Position numbers and translations under genes: made by a program. DNA of 64,000 bases from Sulfuracidifex metallicus DSM 6482 = JCM 9184. Lineage in GTDB: Archaea > Thermoproteota > Thermoprotei_A > Sulfolobales > Sulfolobaceae. Positions 47,347 through 57,966 of this stretch are shown one piece after another (the first letter of the stretch is position 1; every line of letters begins with the position of its first letter). The notes beneath the pieces were generated by a model, which did not search any database, had not been told where the DNA came from, and was given only the letters and a program-made list of their open reading frames with translations. The DNA lies in the NCBI GenBank assembly GCA_032834875.1, contig CP135238.1:936011-1000010 (forward strand), in the 5' to 3' direction.

Positions 47347-48588
47347 ATGAGAAAGTTAACCATATCTGCTTCAATGATAGGTACATTAGTGGAATGGTAT
47401 GATGTTTTCATTTTTAGTTCCGGAGCTCTTTACATAGGCAAGGAACTCTTCTCCTCCACTAATCCAATTACCTCTATCCTTGACGTGTTGTTGGTATTTG
47501 CTTTAGGTTTCGTAACTAGGCCTATTGGTGCTATTCTGTTCGGTCATTATGGTGACAGAATAGGCAGAAAATACTCACTCATTTACACCTTGTTAATATC
47601 AGGCATATCATCGGGACTTGTAGGGACTTTACCCACTTATCAACAAGCTGGTCTGGTGACTGTGGTTCTACTGGTGATCCTCAGGCTAGCCTTGGGCTTA
47701 GGACTAGGAGGCGAATGGGGAGGAGCAATTCTGTTGGCTGTGGAGAACACCAGCAAGAGGAGGGCTTTCTTTAGTGCTTTCGTTCAATCTACAGTGGGTA
47801 TAGGTTTGTTACTAGGTAGCTTGGTTTTCCTTGCTTTGTCATCAGTACTCACCAAGGGCCAAATGTTCAGCTTCGGATGGAGAATACCATTTCTGCTTTC
47901 ATTTATCATGGTCGTCATAGGAGTAACCATAAGGCTGAAGGTAGACGAGACTTCTCTCTTCAACCAGATAAAAGCCAGGGGAATGATCTTGTCCTTCCCT
48001 TCAGGGGAAATGTTTAGGAAATATTGGAGGGAACTCCTTCTTGGCACCGTAGTTGCAGGCGCGTTAGGTACCATCTTCTATGTAGGTGCAGTCCTCTTGC
48101 CAGTTTTCTATACTCTGTCCAAGGTTATCTCCTCAACAACTTCATTTGAGGGTATAATACTTTTCGCCTTAGCCGACATAGCCATGGTCTTCGCAGGCGG
48201 TCTGATCTCTGACAAAGTAGGCAGAAGACCCCTCTTACTTCTCTCAAACTTGTTGGCCTTGGTCAGTGTTTATCCTGTCTTCATTTTCAGGTCTCAGGAC
48301 ATCTTTTTCGTGGCTTTGGTAATGTTCGGCATATTTCACGGTATGGGCTACTCTCCCTTAGCTGCAATGATATCCGAGATATTTCCCACAAACGTCAGAT
48401 ACACCGGATCATCGTCGGCATATCAGTTCGGGAACTCCTTCTTAGGTGGCCCAGCAAGTTACGTGTCAGCAGATCTCGGAACCATAAACTACCTGCTTTA
48501 TCCTGTATACACTGCAATATTGATAATTGCTACAATAGCGTTCCTATTGAAGTCAAAGGAGAGTAAGGGAATAGAAATGGAAGTTTAG
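47347..48588 (+). CDS. MFS transporter, metabolite:H+ symporter type
   Basis: 413 residues with 12 hydrophobic helices. It has the MHS-family signatures: MIGTLVEWYDVFIFSSGA at the N-terminus, GHYGDRIGRKYSLI (loop 2-3), RLALGLGLGGEWGGAILL, and the second-half GGLISDKVGRRPLLL. Relatives import organic acids, betaines or hydantoins with protons. It is divergent from hyuAB, so the likely substrate is the cyclic amide those enzymes hydrolyse; that is inference. Confidence 0.9.
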   Translation: MRKLTISASMIGTLVEWYDVFIFSSGALYIGKELFSSTNPITSILDVLLVFALGFVTRPIGAILFGHYGDRIGRKYSLIYTLLISGISSGLVGTLPTYQQAGLVTVVLLVILRLALGLGLGGEWGGAILLAVENTSKRRAFFSAFVQSTVGIGLLLGSLVFLALSSVLTKGQMFSFGWRIPFLLSFIMVVIGVTIRLKVDETSLFNQIKARGMILSFPSGEMFRKYWRELLLGTVVAGALGTIFYVGAVLLPVFYTLSKVISSTTSFEGIILFALADIAMVFAGGLISDKVGRRPLLLLSNLLALVSVYPVFIFRSQDIFFVALVMFGIFHGMGYSPLAAMISEIFPTNVRYTGSSSAYQFGNSFLGGPASYVSADLGTINYLLYPVYTAILIIATIAFLLKSKESKGIEMEV

Positions 48589-48799
48589 CGTCAATTTCAT
48601 CAATATGGGGAAAATAGAGGGATAAACACATTTTCACACGAGAATTCTTGAGCTCTCGTAAATACTTGAAAGGTAATCTAACGACATTTTTTTCCTAAAA
48701 ACATTTAATGTTTCTCCTAACAATTCTAACGTAAACTTGTAAAGGATATATAGAACTTATGGAAATCTTTTTAAGAAATGAAACACATCGAGGCTAACC

Positions 48800-49834
48800 A
48801 TGACGGTAGTCCTTTCAAGCTTCAGACTGATTGGATCAATGGTCCTCATGACGTTTTTCCTCCTTTCCTTACAGTCCAGTGCCTCTTTAGTTCAGGGACA
48901 GCAACAAGATCAACTTCAGGAAGCTAATAATATACACTTTCAACTTCATCATCCTCATATATTTCCTCCTCATCATGGACATGCAAGGAAAAAGGACCAA
49001 GCAGTGAACGTATATTCTTCTTATTCCTCTGAGCCAGCTCCAATGGGTTTAGCAGATTATGGAATAGGACCGAACGGTCCATACTCTAGATATGCGTCTG
49101 AAGTAATAGGAGTTATAAACGCTAGTAACATACAAGTCTATGCTTCCGGTTCTGGTAACGACTGTTTCACGATACAACTTAACGCAGTCTTAACTTATAA
49201 CTATCAAGGGCAGATCAATGCGCTCTGGGCTCAGGACGTTGCGTTAATAAATTCCAATAATCTAGAGTTCATAGACAATGTATGGAACATGTCTTCACCT
49301 AATGCGGGAGTATCTGTAACAGGAAACGGACAAGTTTCATCATCGGGAGGAATCTCCTTCTATTATTATTGTGACACAAACACTTTAGGAAGCCCAACTC
49401 AATTCTCCTATCCTCTAAACTTAGAAATGATGATTACATTGTCATCCAATAGTCAGGGACCAGAGATATGTTTCTGGTATAATGAGGGACAAGGATGGAT
49501 AAAGTACGATACAGTACAAGTGAGTGCCCAATCTGCAGTCCCATACTTCACAATTAATGGATATAACTATACTGGATCTGGTAATTTCTACGACCTCGAA
49601 TTAGATCTAGTGGGACCAGGGGGAGGATCCTGCGCATATGTAGAGTCAGCTCAAGTGGCGTTCCAGTTGTACTACGTAAATTCCACTGGAACTCATGAGA
49701 TAGGTAATGCGTATAACTTTGGTTCAGATACAGGAGAAACATCTAACAACGTAATAGACCAAGGATATCAGAATGGCTATCTGTACGCTGAACTCACAGC
49801 TGGACAAGGTTCCCTTGGTTGTATATGGAATTAA
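48800..49834 (+). CDS. Thermopsin (acid protease, peptidase family A5)
   Basis: 344 residues, the usual size of thermopsin. A signal peptide (about 1-33, ending around SSASLVQG) is followed by a His-rich propeptide-like stretch (HHPHIFPPHHGHARK) and the mature domain beginning near APMGLADYGIGPNGPYSRY. Family segments are visible: YASGSGNDCFTIQLNAVLTY, NALWAQDVALIN (W-x-Q-D-V), FIDNVWNMSS and the C-terminal YNFGSDTGETSNNV. Secreted protease active at low pH and high temperature. A TATA-like CTTTTTAAGAAA precedes the ATG by about 25 bases, and T8 follows (49864-49871). Confidence 0.9.
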   Translation: MTVVLSSFRLIGSMVLMTFFLLSLQSSASLVQGQQQDQLQEANNIHFQLHHPHIFPPHHGHARKKDQAVNVYSSYSSEPAPMGLADYGIGPNGPYSRYASEVIGVINASNIQVYASGSGNDCFTIQLNAVLTYNYQGQINALWAQDVALINSNNLEFIDNVWNMSSPNAGVSVTGNGQVSSSGGISFYYYCDTNTLGSPTQFSYPLNLEMMITLSSNSQGPEICFWYNEGQGWIKYDTVQVSAQSAVPYFTINGYNYTGSGNFYDLELDLVGPGGGSCAYVESAQVAFQLYYVNSTGTHEIGNAYNFGSDTGETSNNVIDQGYQNGYLYAELTAGQGSLGCIWN

Positions 49835-49863
49835 GGTCCTTGACTAGGTTTAACGGAAAACAC

Positions 49864-49871
49864 TTTTTTTT
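49864..49871 (+). terminator. Poly-T terminator after thermopsin
   Basis: Eight consecutive T, 30 bases after the thermopsin stop codon, in the usual position for archaeal termination. Confidence 0.45.
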
Positions 49872-50361
49872 ATTCATTGTTTAGTTAGAATCAAGTTCTC
49901 ATTTACATCTCTTATGAATATTTTATTAATATTTTAATAATAGTAATTATATATATATTATATAAGCTTACATTTAATAGAAAGCCTAAAATAAATGTTA
50001 TGAGAAAATAAATGACAAGGTTAATCGTTCTTTAATTTTATGATAAGGAATTCGTGATAGCGCCATGAAATGACAAATATCTCTCTTATCTCTCAGTCTT
50101 AATTTTGCCAAGAAAGTTGCGAGAGGAAAGGCATGATTAGCGATTTCGATGTGTTAATAAGGACATTGAGTTTTTGGTAAAATACTTAACAAATAAATTC
50201 TTTCTCAAAACAAGGGAGATAAATAATAGAACCTTGATCAAACTTAAGTACTTGGAGAACAAAGAAGATATATACTATTAATAATAAATAAAACAAATTA
50301 TTTTATAGAAAATTAGTTGATCTTCAATAGTTTTAAATTCATATTAATTGTTCATTTACTT
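49872..50361. other. AT-rich intergenic stretch
   Basis: About 490 bp, very AT-rich. Around 50131-50265 short frames (MISDFDVLIRTLSFW, then YLTNKFFLKTREINNRTL in another frame) could be remains of a small nucleotidyltransferase or HEPN-type gene, but the match is too weak to call. Confidence 0.35.
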
Positions 50362-51333
50362 ATGACACAACCAAATTTCAACTACTACGATAATCCAAAA
50401 GGTGATAGACCACTATACCTTAGGGCTTTAGATTTAATATTAGCTAATCCCGTTGTTTTTGTTCCTTCAGTAGCTTACTTGGTAATCTCCATAATTCTGA
50501 CCTTATTTGTTCTTCCTGCTTTTTTGGTCTCTGTCTCCCTTGGTTTAGCGGTATCGGCAATCATAGGTCTATTGGTAGGTGTTGTTTTAGCAGGAGCCTT
50601 ATTAATGACTCAAGGTATGATAACCTCCTCCATGAGAGGAATATCCCCTTCTTTATCAATGAATGGGGTCAATCTATCTAGATCATCGGGAGTAGTGTTT
50701 TCAATAGTGGGTGCATATCTTGTGGATTACCTATTGGGCGCAGTTACACTGGGAGCATTAGGTACGCTCATCACCTTAGTGGTTATAGTTTTGCTGATCC
50801 CTGCACTAACTGTTGAAGGGAGCGTACAAGATGTGTTGAGGAATGGATATTGGAACTTAATAAACATCTATAGAAGGGACGCTCTCCTAGCTCTTATACT
50901 TGCCGTATCTTCCATTCTAGTTCTTGTTCCTATCGTCAATATTTTCTTCATTCCATATTCCATAGCTCTGTACAACTTGGCATCCCAACAGCCTATAGTA
51001 TATCAGCCTCCACAACAAACGAATGTCCCTCAGCCACAGTATCAGCCACAAGCCTACCAGACCGGTCCATACGGAACACTGAGGTCGGACGGAATGCTCA
51101 CTTTTCAAGTTTTCGCTAACGTCCCTATTCAGCTCACTTCGGTAGTAATTGAGGGTTTAAACGTAGCCTCCAGCAACATATCTCCATCGCTTCTGTCCAG
51201 CGGAGTGAACAACGTTACGGTCAACTTTGGTCCACTTCAAGTGTCGCCGAACTACGTGTATAACGTGATTGTTAACTACGTCTCAGGTAACATCTCGTCT
51301 AGATTCATAGTTAGGGCTTACGGTACTCAGTGA
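50362..51333 (+). CDS. Membrane protein with Pro/Gln-rich linker and extracytoplasmic-type beta domain
   Basis: 323 residues from the ATG at 50362 (MTQPNFNYYDNPKGDR); the frame opens at 50317 but the start there has no support. Five or six hydrophobic helices (residues about 25-220), then a proline/glutamine-rich linker (YQPPQQTNVPQPQYQPQ) and a C-terminal Ig-like beta domain of about 85 residues. Similar combinations occur in Sulfolobales, but the function is not known to me. A TATA-like stretch lies about 25-30 bases upstream. Confidence 0.7.
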   Translation: MTQPNFNYYDNPKGDRPLYLRALDLILANPVVFVPSVAYLVISIILTLFVLPAFLVSVSLGLAVSAIIGLLVGVVLAGALLMTQGMITSSMRGISPSLSMNGVNLSRSSGVVFSIVGAYLVDYLLGAVTLGALGTLITLVVIVLLIPALTVEGSVQDVLRNGYWNLINIYRRDALLALILAVSSILVLVPIVNIFFIPYSIALYNLASQQPIVYQPPQQTNVPQPQYQPQAYQTGPYGTLRSDGMLTFQVFANVPIQLTSVVIEGLNVASSNISPSLLSSGVNNVTVNFGPLQVSPNYVYNVIVNYVSGNISSRFIVRAYGTQ

Positions 51334-51810
51334 AAAGGCAGAATTGAATAATAGTTTTTACAAAGAAAAGTTAAAAAAGTACTTACCTCCACTAAATGCT
51401 AAATTTTTCCTCGAGTTGGATAAGTCTAATGGTTAAAAATAACATTGGAATACCTTTTTCATAATATATTATGTATAATGTATTATAAGAAAATTATCTA
51501 TATAAATATTATATATATATACACATAGTTTTAATCATGTTAAATATAGAATTCATTTATCTAGTTGTGGGTTAAGGGGAAAATATCCTCATCCTTAAAG
51601 GCGGAATAATTCATGTAAACTCCTAGACCATAGTTTTATACTCACTAACTAAGAAAAGTAATAAAAGATCCAAAAGATAGGCAATGTAAAAATAAAATAA
51701 TATGAAAAAACAAAGAAAGAAAAAAAGAGAAACAATATTTTTACTTTTCATGCTTTACGTAACTTAGTAAGCAATAATTCATTAATTCATTATCACTATC
51801 ACTTATATCC
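51334..51810. other. AT-rich intergenic stretch
   Basis: Convergent region between the membrane-protein gene and the TPP-enzyme gene. It is composed of A/T-rich simple sequence (TATATATA and poly-A tracts). No gene or structured element seen. Confidence 0.5.
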
Positions 51811-53428
51811 CTAATATATCTCGTCCTCAGGATCCCTCTTCTCCGTAATCACTTGCAGGACTCCCAGCTTGTTTCCTTTCAATTCATTGAAGGCTTCCTG
51901 CAGTTCCCAAGGAGACTCCACAAGCCTATAGTATCCACCATAAGCCTTTACTCCTTCCCCGCTGTTATATCTCCTCATCTCTGCACCTGGAAACTCGCCT
52001 CTTTCCTTTGCCACACTCTTTTGAAACACGTCATCTAAGGCTTCTTCCGACGCTAACCATCCTCCGTTGTCGTATATTACGACCTTGCAATCAGCGTCGT
52101 AAGTTTTCACCGCATAGTAGAAAGCCTCAGGAACTCCGAAAATGAATGACCCATCACCAACAGTCGCAACAGTTCCTCTCCCTGTAGCCAAAGAGTAGCC
52201 GAAGGATGCCCCCATAGCCCATCCCAAATGACCGAAGGTAATATCTCCAAAGTATTGACCCCATGAGAAATTGCCAAAGTGGAAGTTGAAAGGATACTCG
52301 TTGAAAACTGTTAATCCCATCCTTCCCACATACCAGGAGACAAGGTCAGGTTTAACTTTCTTTTCACTCATGAATGTCTTAACTTTCTCCTCCTTTCTTC
52401 TCTCCTGTTCCCTTCTAATTTCTAGGGTCCTCATCTTCCATTCATTCTTCTTTGAAACCAAGGGAGTTATTCTGTCGAAGAAATCTTTCAAGTTTGACAT
52501 CACACATAAGTCACACGGGAAGTCATAGAATGATATCCTGGAGTAGCCAGGATCTACGTCTACCTTTATCACCCTTCCCTTAACCTTCATCTTCTTGGGA
52601 GTCCAAGGTACCTCAGTCTCAACTGCTATAATAAGATCAGCAGATGATAAGTCAAATTGGTCCAATCCCATGTCGCCAGTGTAATTCACGGTCTCCCCCA
52701 CATAGTTCAACACGGGAATTCCAACGGTGTCTGCGAAATTCTTCAAGGAATCAAACCATTCCTTCCTCCTTCCAGCCCTCCATGTCACTATCACTGGTCT
52801 GTCGCTATCCTCTATCATCTTCGCAGCTTCCCTAACGTCATCCTCTCTCGGATCGGGCTCGTAGGTGGACATAATAACATTTCTCCATTTACCTTCCTCC
52901 AAGGTAACTTCCCTGGGGAAGATCAGGTAAACCGGTCCTCTGGGTTCGCTGGTGGCTAAGTGGATAGCTCTAGCCAGAGCTCCGGGTATTTGCTCAGTTC
53001 TCCTCACCTCAAAGTCCCACTTCACCATCTGTCTTACAAGACCTCCTTGGTCCGCTATCTCCTGTGCCCACTGAGATCTGAGCGATCTGCTTGCAGGATG
53101 ACCTTCTTCGGTGTAGGGAGACCTTCCTGCAATTACAAGTAGTGGTCGTCTAGCGTAAAATGCGTTAGCAATTATTCCCACCGCATTAGCGGTTCCTGGG
53201 GGTAGTATGGACCGCAACGACTCCAAGCTTTTCGGCCATGGAATAACCCATAGCAACAGAAGTGGCAGTGATCTCATGAGGGACAACTATGAAATCTGGA
53301 GCGTCATCCTTGTCTCTCACCTTCTCCTCTATGAATGCTGGGTAATCTGTCCCCGACACTATGAACATCCTGTCAACTCCCATTTCCTTGAGTCCCCTGA
53401 GAACTACTCCAGCTCCTAACATTTCCAC
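51811..53428 (-). pseudogene. Thiamine-pyrophosphate enzyme (acetolactate synthase/benzoylformate decarboxylase-like), one +1 frameshift
   Basis: Two frames (53428-53186 and onward to 51811) form one 538-residue TPP enzyme. The first part has the catalytic glutamate in VVPHEITATSVAMGYS; after the break come the substrate/FAD-like middle domain and the C-terminal cofactor motif GDGSF...DNGGW. At 53206-53210 (plus-strand GGGGG, minus-strand CCCCC) one base too many turns TTPGTANAVG into TTPRNR-stop. Removing one C restores the full frame. Family reactions: acetolactate formation or 2-oxo-acid decarboxylation; the N-G-G in place of the usual N-N after the TPP motif and the solitary location favour a decarboxylase or unknown acyloin enzyme over valine biosynthesis. 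Confidence 0.85.
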
Positions 53429-53859
53429 CGCCCACTACTCAAGAATCTCACCTCTAATTTATATTTTATTGCACAACTTTATAAACTAAGCTAAAGAAAT
53501 CAACCTAGTTGTTTTATATTAAGTAATTTTAAAGTCTGTTACATTAGAAGACGTAATTTCCTTAATCTTATTTATTATTAATAATAAATTGACATAAAAA
53601 GAAAAGAAGAAGAGGATGAAATTAGGTATGGGTTATGTAAATATAGGTAACGAATGTATTAACTCTATACATCTATTATTCTTTCTGTACCTTTTCCATA
53701 CATAAGCTTTTTGGTTCTTATTATATTTATATGACATTATATATATAAAATAACTTGAAAAGATATATTATATATTAATATATGTTGTGCCATCATCATT
53801 TTCTTCTAATGACATCATGTATCTCCTGCATATGATATTTCCTTTAAAGATGAAATCTT
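53429..53859. other. AT-rich intergenic stretch
   Basis: 431 bp between two minus-strand genes. It holds TATA-like sequence for the TPP-enzyme gene and poly-T/poly-A runs. No gene seen. Confidence 0.5.
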
Positions 53860-55594
53860 TCATAGTATGTTAGACAGCGGTATGGCGAAAGCCCAGCTAT
53901 AACTGTTATCCAAGAATACGGTGTTTCCTACCACTACTGCGTTAACGATTCCGAACCTTCCTCCAACGTAATAATTCTTGATTAGCATTCCGTTAGTTGC
54001 ATTATACACATTTACGTAACTTCCTGCTGGTTCTATCACATATCCGTTCACAACTACTGGGTTAGCTCTTCCTCCTCCAGCTCCCTGCGGTGGTCCTTGT
54101 ACATTAGGTATTTGCGCTTCCCAAACTATCTTTCCATTGCTTTCGTTAAGGGCAAAGAGAGAGTTTGTTACTGGAGATCCAACGTAAACAACTCCGTCAA
54201 CTATGGTTGGAACACCACCTTTGAACGCAGGAGGTACATATCCTCTTCCTATCTGCTCTATCCAGAGCAGATGTCCGTTAGTCACGTTTAACGCGAACAC
54301 TCCTAAGCCTATAGTCTTGTTCTCTTTTACGAAGTTAACTATAGTGCTCTGGACAAGGATTCCGTTGCTTTGATCAACTGCAGGAGACACATCTCCCATT
54401 CCCGTGTTAAATGGAGTGTATCCAGATGGCAGAGAGAAATTCCATACTAAGTGTCCGTTGTTCACGTTTACTGCGACCATCTCTCCGAACGGTGCCTTGG
54501 CCAAGGTGAATCCCATTACTGCAATAGCAGTTCCGTTAGGGAAAATGTAATAGTTTGTGGAACTCATTGAGTCGAAGGCTGATGTCCCCACATAAGTTCT
54601 CCAAACTACCTTTCCAGAACTTAAATTCAATGCGACAATATGTCCGGAACCGTCGCCATATACCACAAGACCGTCCACCACTGCTGGAGTTGGCATCACG
54701 TTGCCTCTGTCGAAGTGTACCCAAATGAGGGATCCGGTGGTTCCGTTGAACGCGTAAACTGCACCGTAACTGTATCCCCTAACTACATTAGCCAAGTTTC
54801 CTGTTAAAACTGCGAAAATCCCGTGGGAAGCTGAGAACCCAGCGTCTCCAACCGAGGATATGACGAGTGGCCCCCTTAGAAGTACCAACCACTAATGGAT
54901 TACTCATCACCGAGTTAGCAGTGGTAGCCATCCATACCAAGTGACCATTGTATGCGTTGATGGCGTATAATGTGTTGGAGTCTGCGGGAACATATACTAT
55001 TCCCCCGTAGTAGGAGACACCTACTGCGTCACCTACCATTTGCGTTAGCGTTACTGCGGAGGACTTATTTCCCAATACTTGATAAGCCGGGAACGGTGCA
55101 TTTAAGGGGAGAGCATTCATCTGTTGGAAAGACCAAGACTCTGCTGGGAAGGATGTGTTTAAGTAGCTTTCATGGTTCTGCGTAAATGCGTATACGTCCC
55201 AATCATGTGACGAGGTTGCGTTAGGCGCGTTAAAAGGATAATATGTCACTGTGCTCCAAACGGGCAATAGACAGCTACCGTAGTTGTGGAAGGTATATTG
55301 ATACCAAGTGGAGGTGGAGTTCCTGTACGTTATGAACGTAACGTTTTCGGTCATTCCAGTGGGTGAAGTCATTACCTCGTTTTTAGATGAGGAGATTGTG
55401 CCTATAATCGAAGGTGAGGTTACGTTCTGCGGGACTGTCTTAGTAACCGTCGTGGTAGAGATTGACGTAGAGATTGACGTTTTAGTTATTGTACTCACCG
55501 GTGCGGGAGAGTGGAGAAGAAAACCTATTCCTGCACCTACTACAAGTCCTACTACAAGCAAGACTATGGCCAATACCGTTGAGCCATTTTTCAT
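53860..55594 (-). pseudogene. Membrane-anchored PQQ-like beta-propeller protein, one +1 frameshift
   Basis: Two frames join into a 577-residue protein. N-terminal anchor (about 7-27, VLAIVLLVVGLVVGAGIGFLL), a Ser/Thr-rich stalk (TKTSISTSISTTTVTKT), and a large beta-propeller of PQQ-type blades (LYAINAYNGHLVW, VYAFNGTTGSLIW, IVALNLSSGKVVW, LFALNESNGKIVW). At about 54870-54874 a run of five G on the coding strand should be four: GTSKGPLVISSV then continues directly. Blades resemble quinoprotein dehydrogenases, but cofactor residues cannot be assigned; surface location is likely. Paralogue of the 3569-4858 gene. Confidence 0.85.
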
Positions 55595-56222
55595 AGGTAT
55601 CCGAGTTACCTATCTCTTAATAGATTTAAAATTTAACTTGTATAGTTTATTTTCTTATAATTAACAGAATTAATCATAAACTAAGGAAATGAAATTAACG
55701 TAATATTTAAAAGGAAAAGGAAACGGGGTAGAAAGATCGAAGAAAGCTCGTTATGAGCAGAATATATGATAGGGACAGCAGAAGGTAGAACGAGTAAATC
55801 AATGAAATTTACAAATATTAATTTAGGGGAATAAGAACTGTTATCTAGAGAAAAGATAGTTCTTGAAACGGTGTTATGATGGCCAAAATTAACCTACATC
55901 TAAGTGGGATAAGGACTATTTTGAGATTAAAAATTCTATAATCAGGAACACATGCAGGAAGAGGGAATATATGTTTTAGTTATATGATTACGTTAATATT
56001 TTATATATTTTTATAAAATATTTTATTTAGTATATTTCTAATAATAATAGTTTATTATTTTTTAAAAACTCATTATAAATAAATTTATATTAATATATGG
56101 TTTTATACTCTTTATTCCAATTTCTGTGACGTCTACTTGATCCTTCCTTTATAGAGCCTCATTGAATACTTTCCATATCACGTTGCCCACAACTTTATAT
56201 ATATCCTTCTATAAGTTTTACT
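55595..56222. other. AT-rich intergenic stretch
   Basis: 628 bp between divergent genes. TATA-like TTTATATATA at 56201-56210 serves the next gene. No other feature recognised. Confidence 0.5.
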
Positions 56223-56705
56223 ATGATAAAAGATTTTCCAAAGTTTGACTGTTTAATAACAGGCGAAAAAGAAGGTTATGATTCTGAAGTAGAGGTTTAT
56301 TTTGGTAAGGAATTGCAAATAGCGTCTATATTTTCAATTTTACAAAATTATGATACAGAATGGAAGGAAAATTATTCAAAAATAATAGAAATTTTGGATA
56401 AAATGGACGACTATATAGCGAATGGTAAAGACTTACCAGATTATACTCTAATCAAAGACCTTAATAAAGGTGATATTACGTACTCTTATTCACAGCTTCA
56501 ATCAATTCAATTTTCTGAGAAAAAAATTAGCGTATCTTTGTTATACTATGTAGCAGGTTTGATACAAGAAAATCTATATTGGTACTCTATATTAGCTAAA
56601 AAGGATAAGTTTTCAAAAAATTTTAATCCAGACGCATTTGAGATACTACATACATTGATGAGCGTTGTAAGAAAAAGAGCTTATAGTATATCTCAAGGAA
56701 ATTAG
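56223..56705 (+). CDS. Hypothetical AT-rich protein
   Basis: 160 residues, mostly helical, without membrane segments or known motifs. The gene is clearly more AT-rich than its neighbours (AAA/AAT/TTT codons dominate), which may mean recent acquisition. The promoter is clear (TTTATATATA 13-22 bases before the ATG, implying a leaderless or near-leaderless transcript). Function unknown. Confidence 0.65.
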   Translation: MIKDFPKFDCLITGEKEGYDSEVEVYFGKELQIASIFSILQNYDTEWKENYSKIIEILDKMDDYIANGKDLPDYTLIKDLNKGDITYSYSQLQSIQFSEKKISVSLLYYVAGLIQENLYWYSILAKKDKFSKNFNPDAFEILHTLMSVVRKRAYSISQGN

Positions 56706-56926
56706 ATATTTTCTTATAAATCCTTTATTACTTCCCTTTTTTCTTAATATCGGTCATAAGAAGATAGAGATCCATATTTTACAATATTTTATAAAAGATT
56801 CGCAGTATTGTTTTTTTAACTCTCTTATCCTCTAGTTTCTACATATATTTATCGTTATTCAACTCATCATTCTATTTCGTATTTTCAACCTTATTCCTCT
56901 TTATCATTAACACATAAAATGTTCGG

Positions 56927-57802
56927 ATGCCTAATTATTGTATGAAAACTATTGGAATAGTTGGCTTAGGAAGGATGGGTTCGGGCATGTGTAACAATCT
57001 ATCCAGAAAGGGATATCAAGTTCTGGGCTATGATGTTAACCCAGACTCCTACAATAGGTGTCACGTCATTCCAGTAGAAATTTCTCAAATGGCAGAACAA
57101 GCCGACGTTATAATCCTGTCTCTTCCCACTGGAGCTGAGGTAAAACAAGCATTAGAGAAGCTTAAGGGGTTTAAGGGCACTATCGTTGATACAACAACCC
57201 TTAGCGTTGATGAGACCCTTCAGATACTGGATCAAATAAGCTTCTGTTTAGACTATTTCACTTGTAGACTAGAGAGGGGACCAAAAGAGGCAAATGAGGG
57301 AACTCTTGCCCTCTATTGTGGAGGGGATAGGCAAACTTATGAGAAACTTTCTCCTCTCCTGAGTGATCTAGGTGAACATGTATATCTAGGAAGTCATGTG
57401 CAGGCTACCATGGTTAAGTTACTGGGAAACATCATAGGTACGGTCATGGTGGTCCTCAACGGGGAGATATCCTCAATAATGAGGAGCATCGGGTTGGATC
57501 CAGAGCTCGCTGCAAGGGCTCTCTCAATGGGAGGTGCTAATAACGCCCAACTTTTCAGGCTGGTGTGGCAAGTTCGCGGAGAGCATCAAGAGTCCTTCTC
57601 ATTGGATCTGGCTCAACATGTGGTGGAGATGGCGATAGAATCCAGCAAGAGGTATGGAGTTAAATATCTTCCCTTAACTGAGCTTGCTAACGGACTCATG
57701 ATAACGGCCAAATCCTTAGGCTTCGGAAGGAAGGATGTGTCTGAGGTTTCGAAGCTTATGGACTTGATAAATTCTACGAGAAAGGAAGTAGAAAAGAAAT
57801 GA
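56927..57802 (+). CDS. 3-hydroxyisobutyrate dehydrogenase-family oxidoreductase
   Basis: 291 residues of the beta-hydroxyacid dehydrogenase family. Rossmann motif GIVGLGRMGSGMCNNL at the N-terminus, then ILSLPTGAEVKQAL. The substrate loop has DYFTCRLERGPKEANEGTLALYCGG, where the family's usual PVSGG is changed to FTCRLERG; the catalytic lysine lies in MVKLLGNII (about 163-171). It oxidises a 3-hydroxy acid or reduces a semialdehyde with NAD(P). ATG at 56927 or 56942 (MKTIGIVG) may be the start. Monocistronic. Confidence 0.88.
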   Translation: MPNYCMKTIGIVGLGRMGSGMCNNLSRKGYQVLGYDVNPDSYNRCHVIPVEISQMAEQADVIILSLPTGAEVKQALEKLKGFKGTIVDTTTLSVDETLQILDQISFCLDYFTCRLERGPKEANEGTLALYCGGDRQTYEKLSPLLSDLGEHVYLGSHVQATMVKLLGNIIGTVMVVLNGEISSIMRSIGLDPELAARALSMGGANNAQLFRLVWQVRGEHQESFSLDLAQHVVEMAIESSKRYGVKYLPLTELANGLMITAKSLGFGRKDVSEVSKLMDLINSTRKEVEKK

Positions 57803-57966
57803 ATGAAGAGAGACATATGAAATGGAAAGAAAGGGAGAGAAATGTAAAGAATAGCAAAACAAGGAAAATCCAAAGGACAAAACAAGGAAAAGCATGTTAG
57901 GCTAAGACAAGCGTTTCTAATGGTTTAACTCTCAACCACGATTTTCTCCTTCTCTTTATTATTCCT

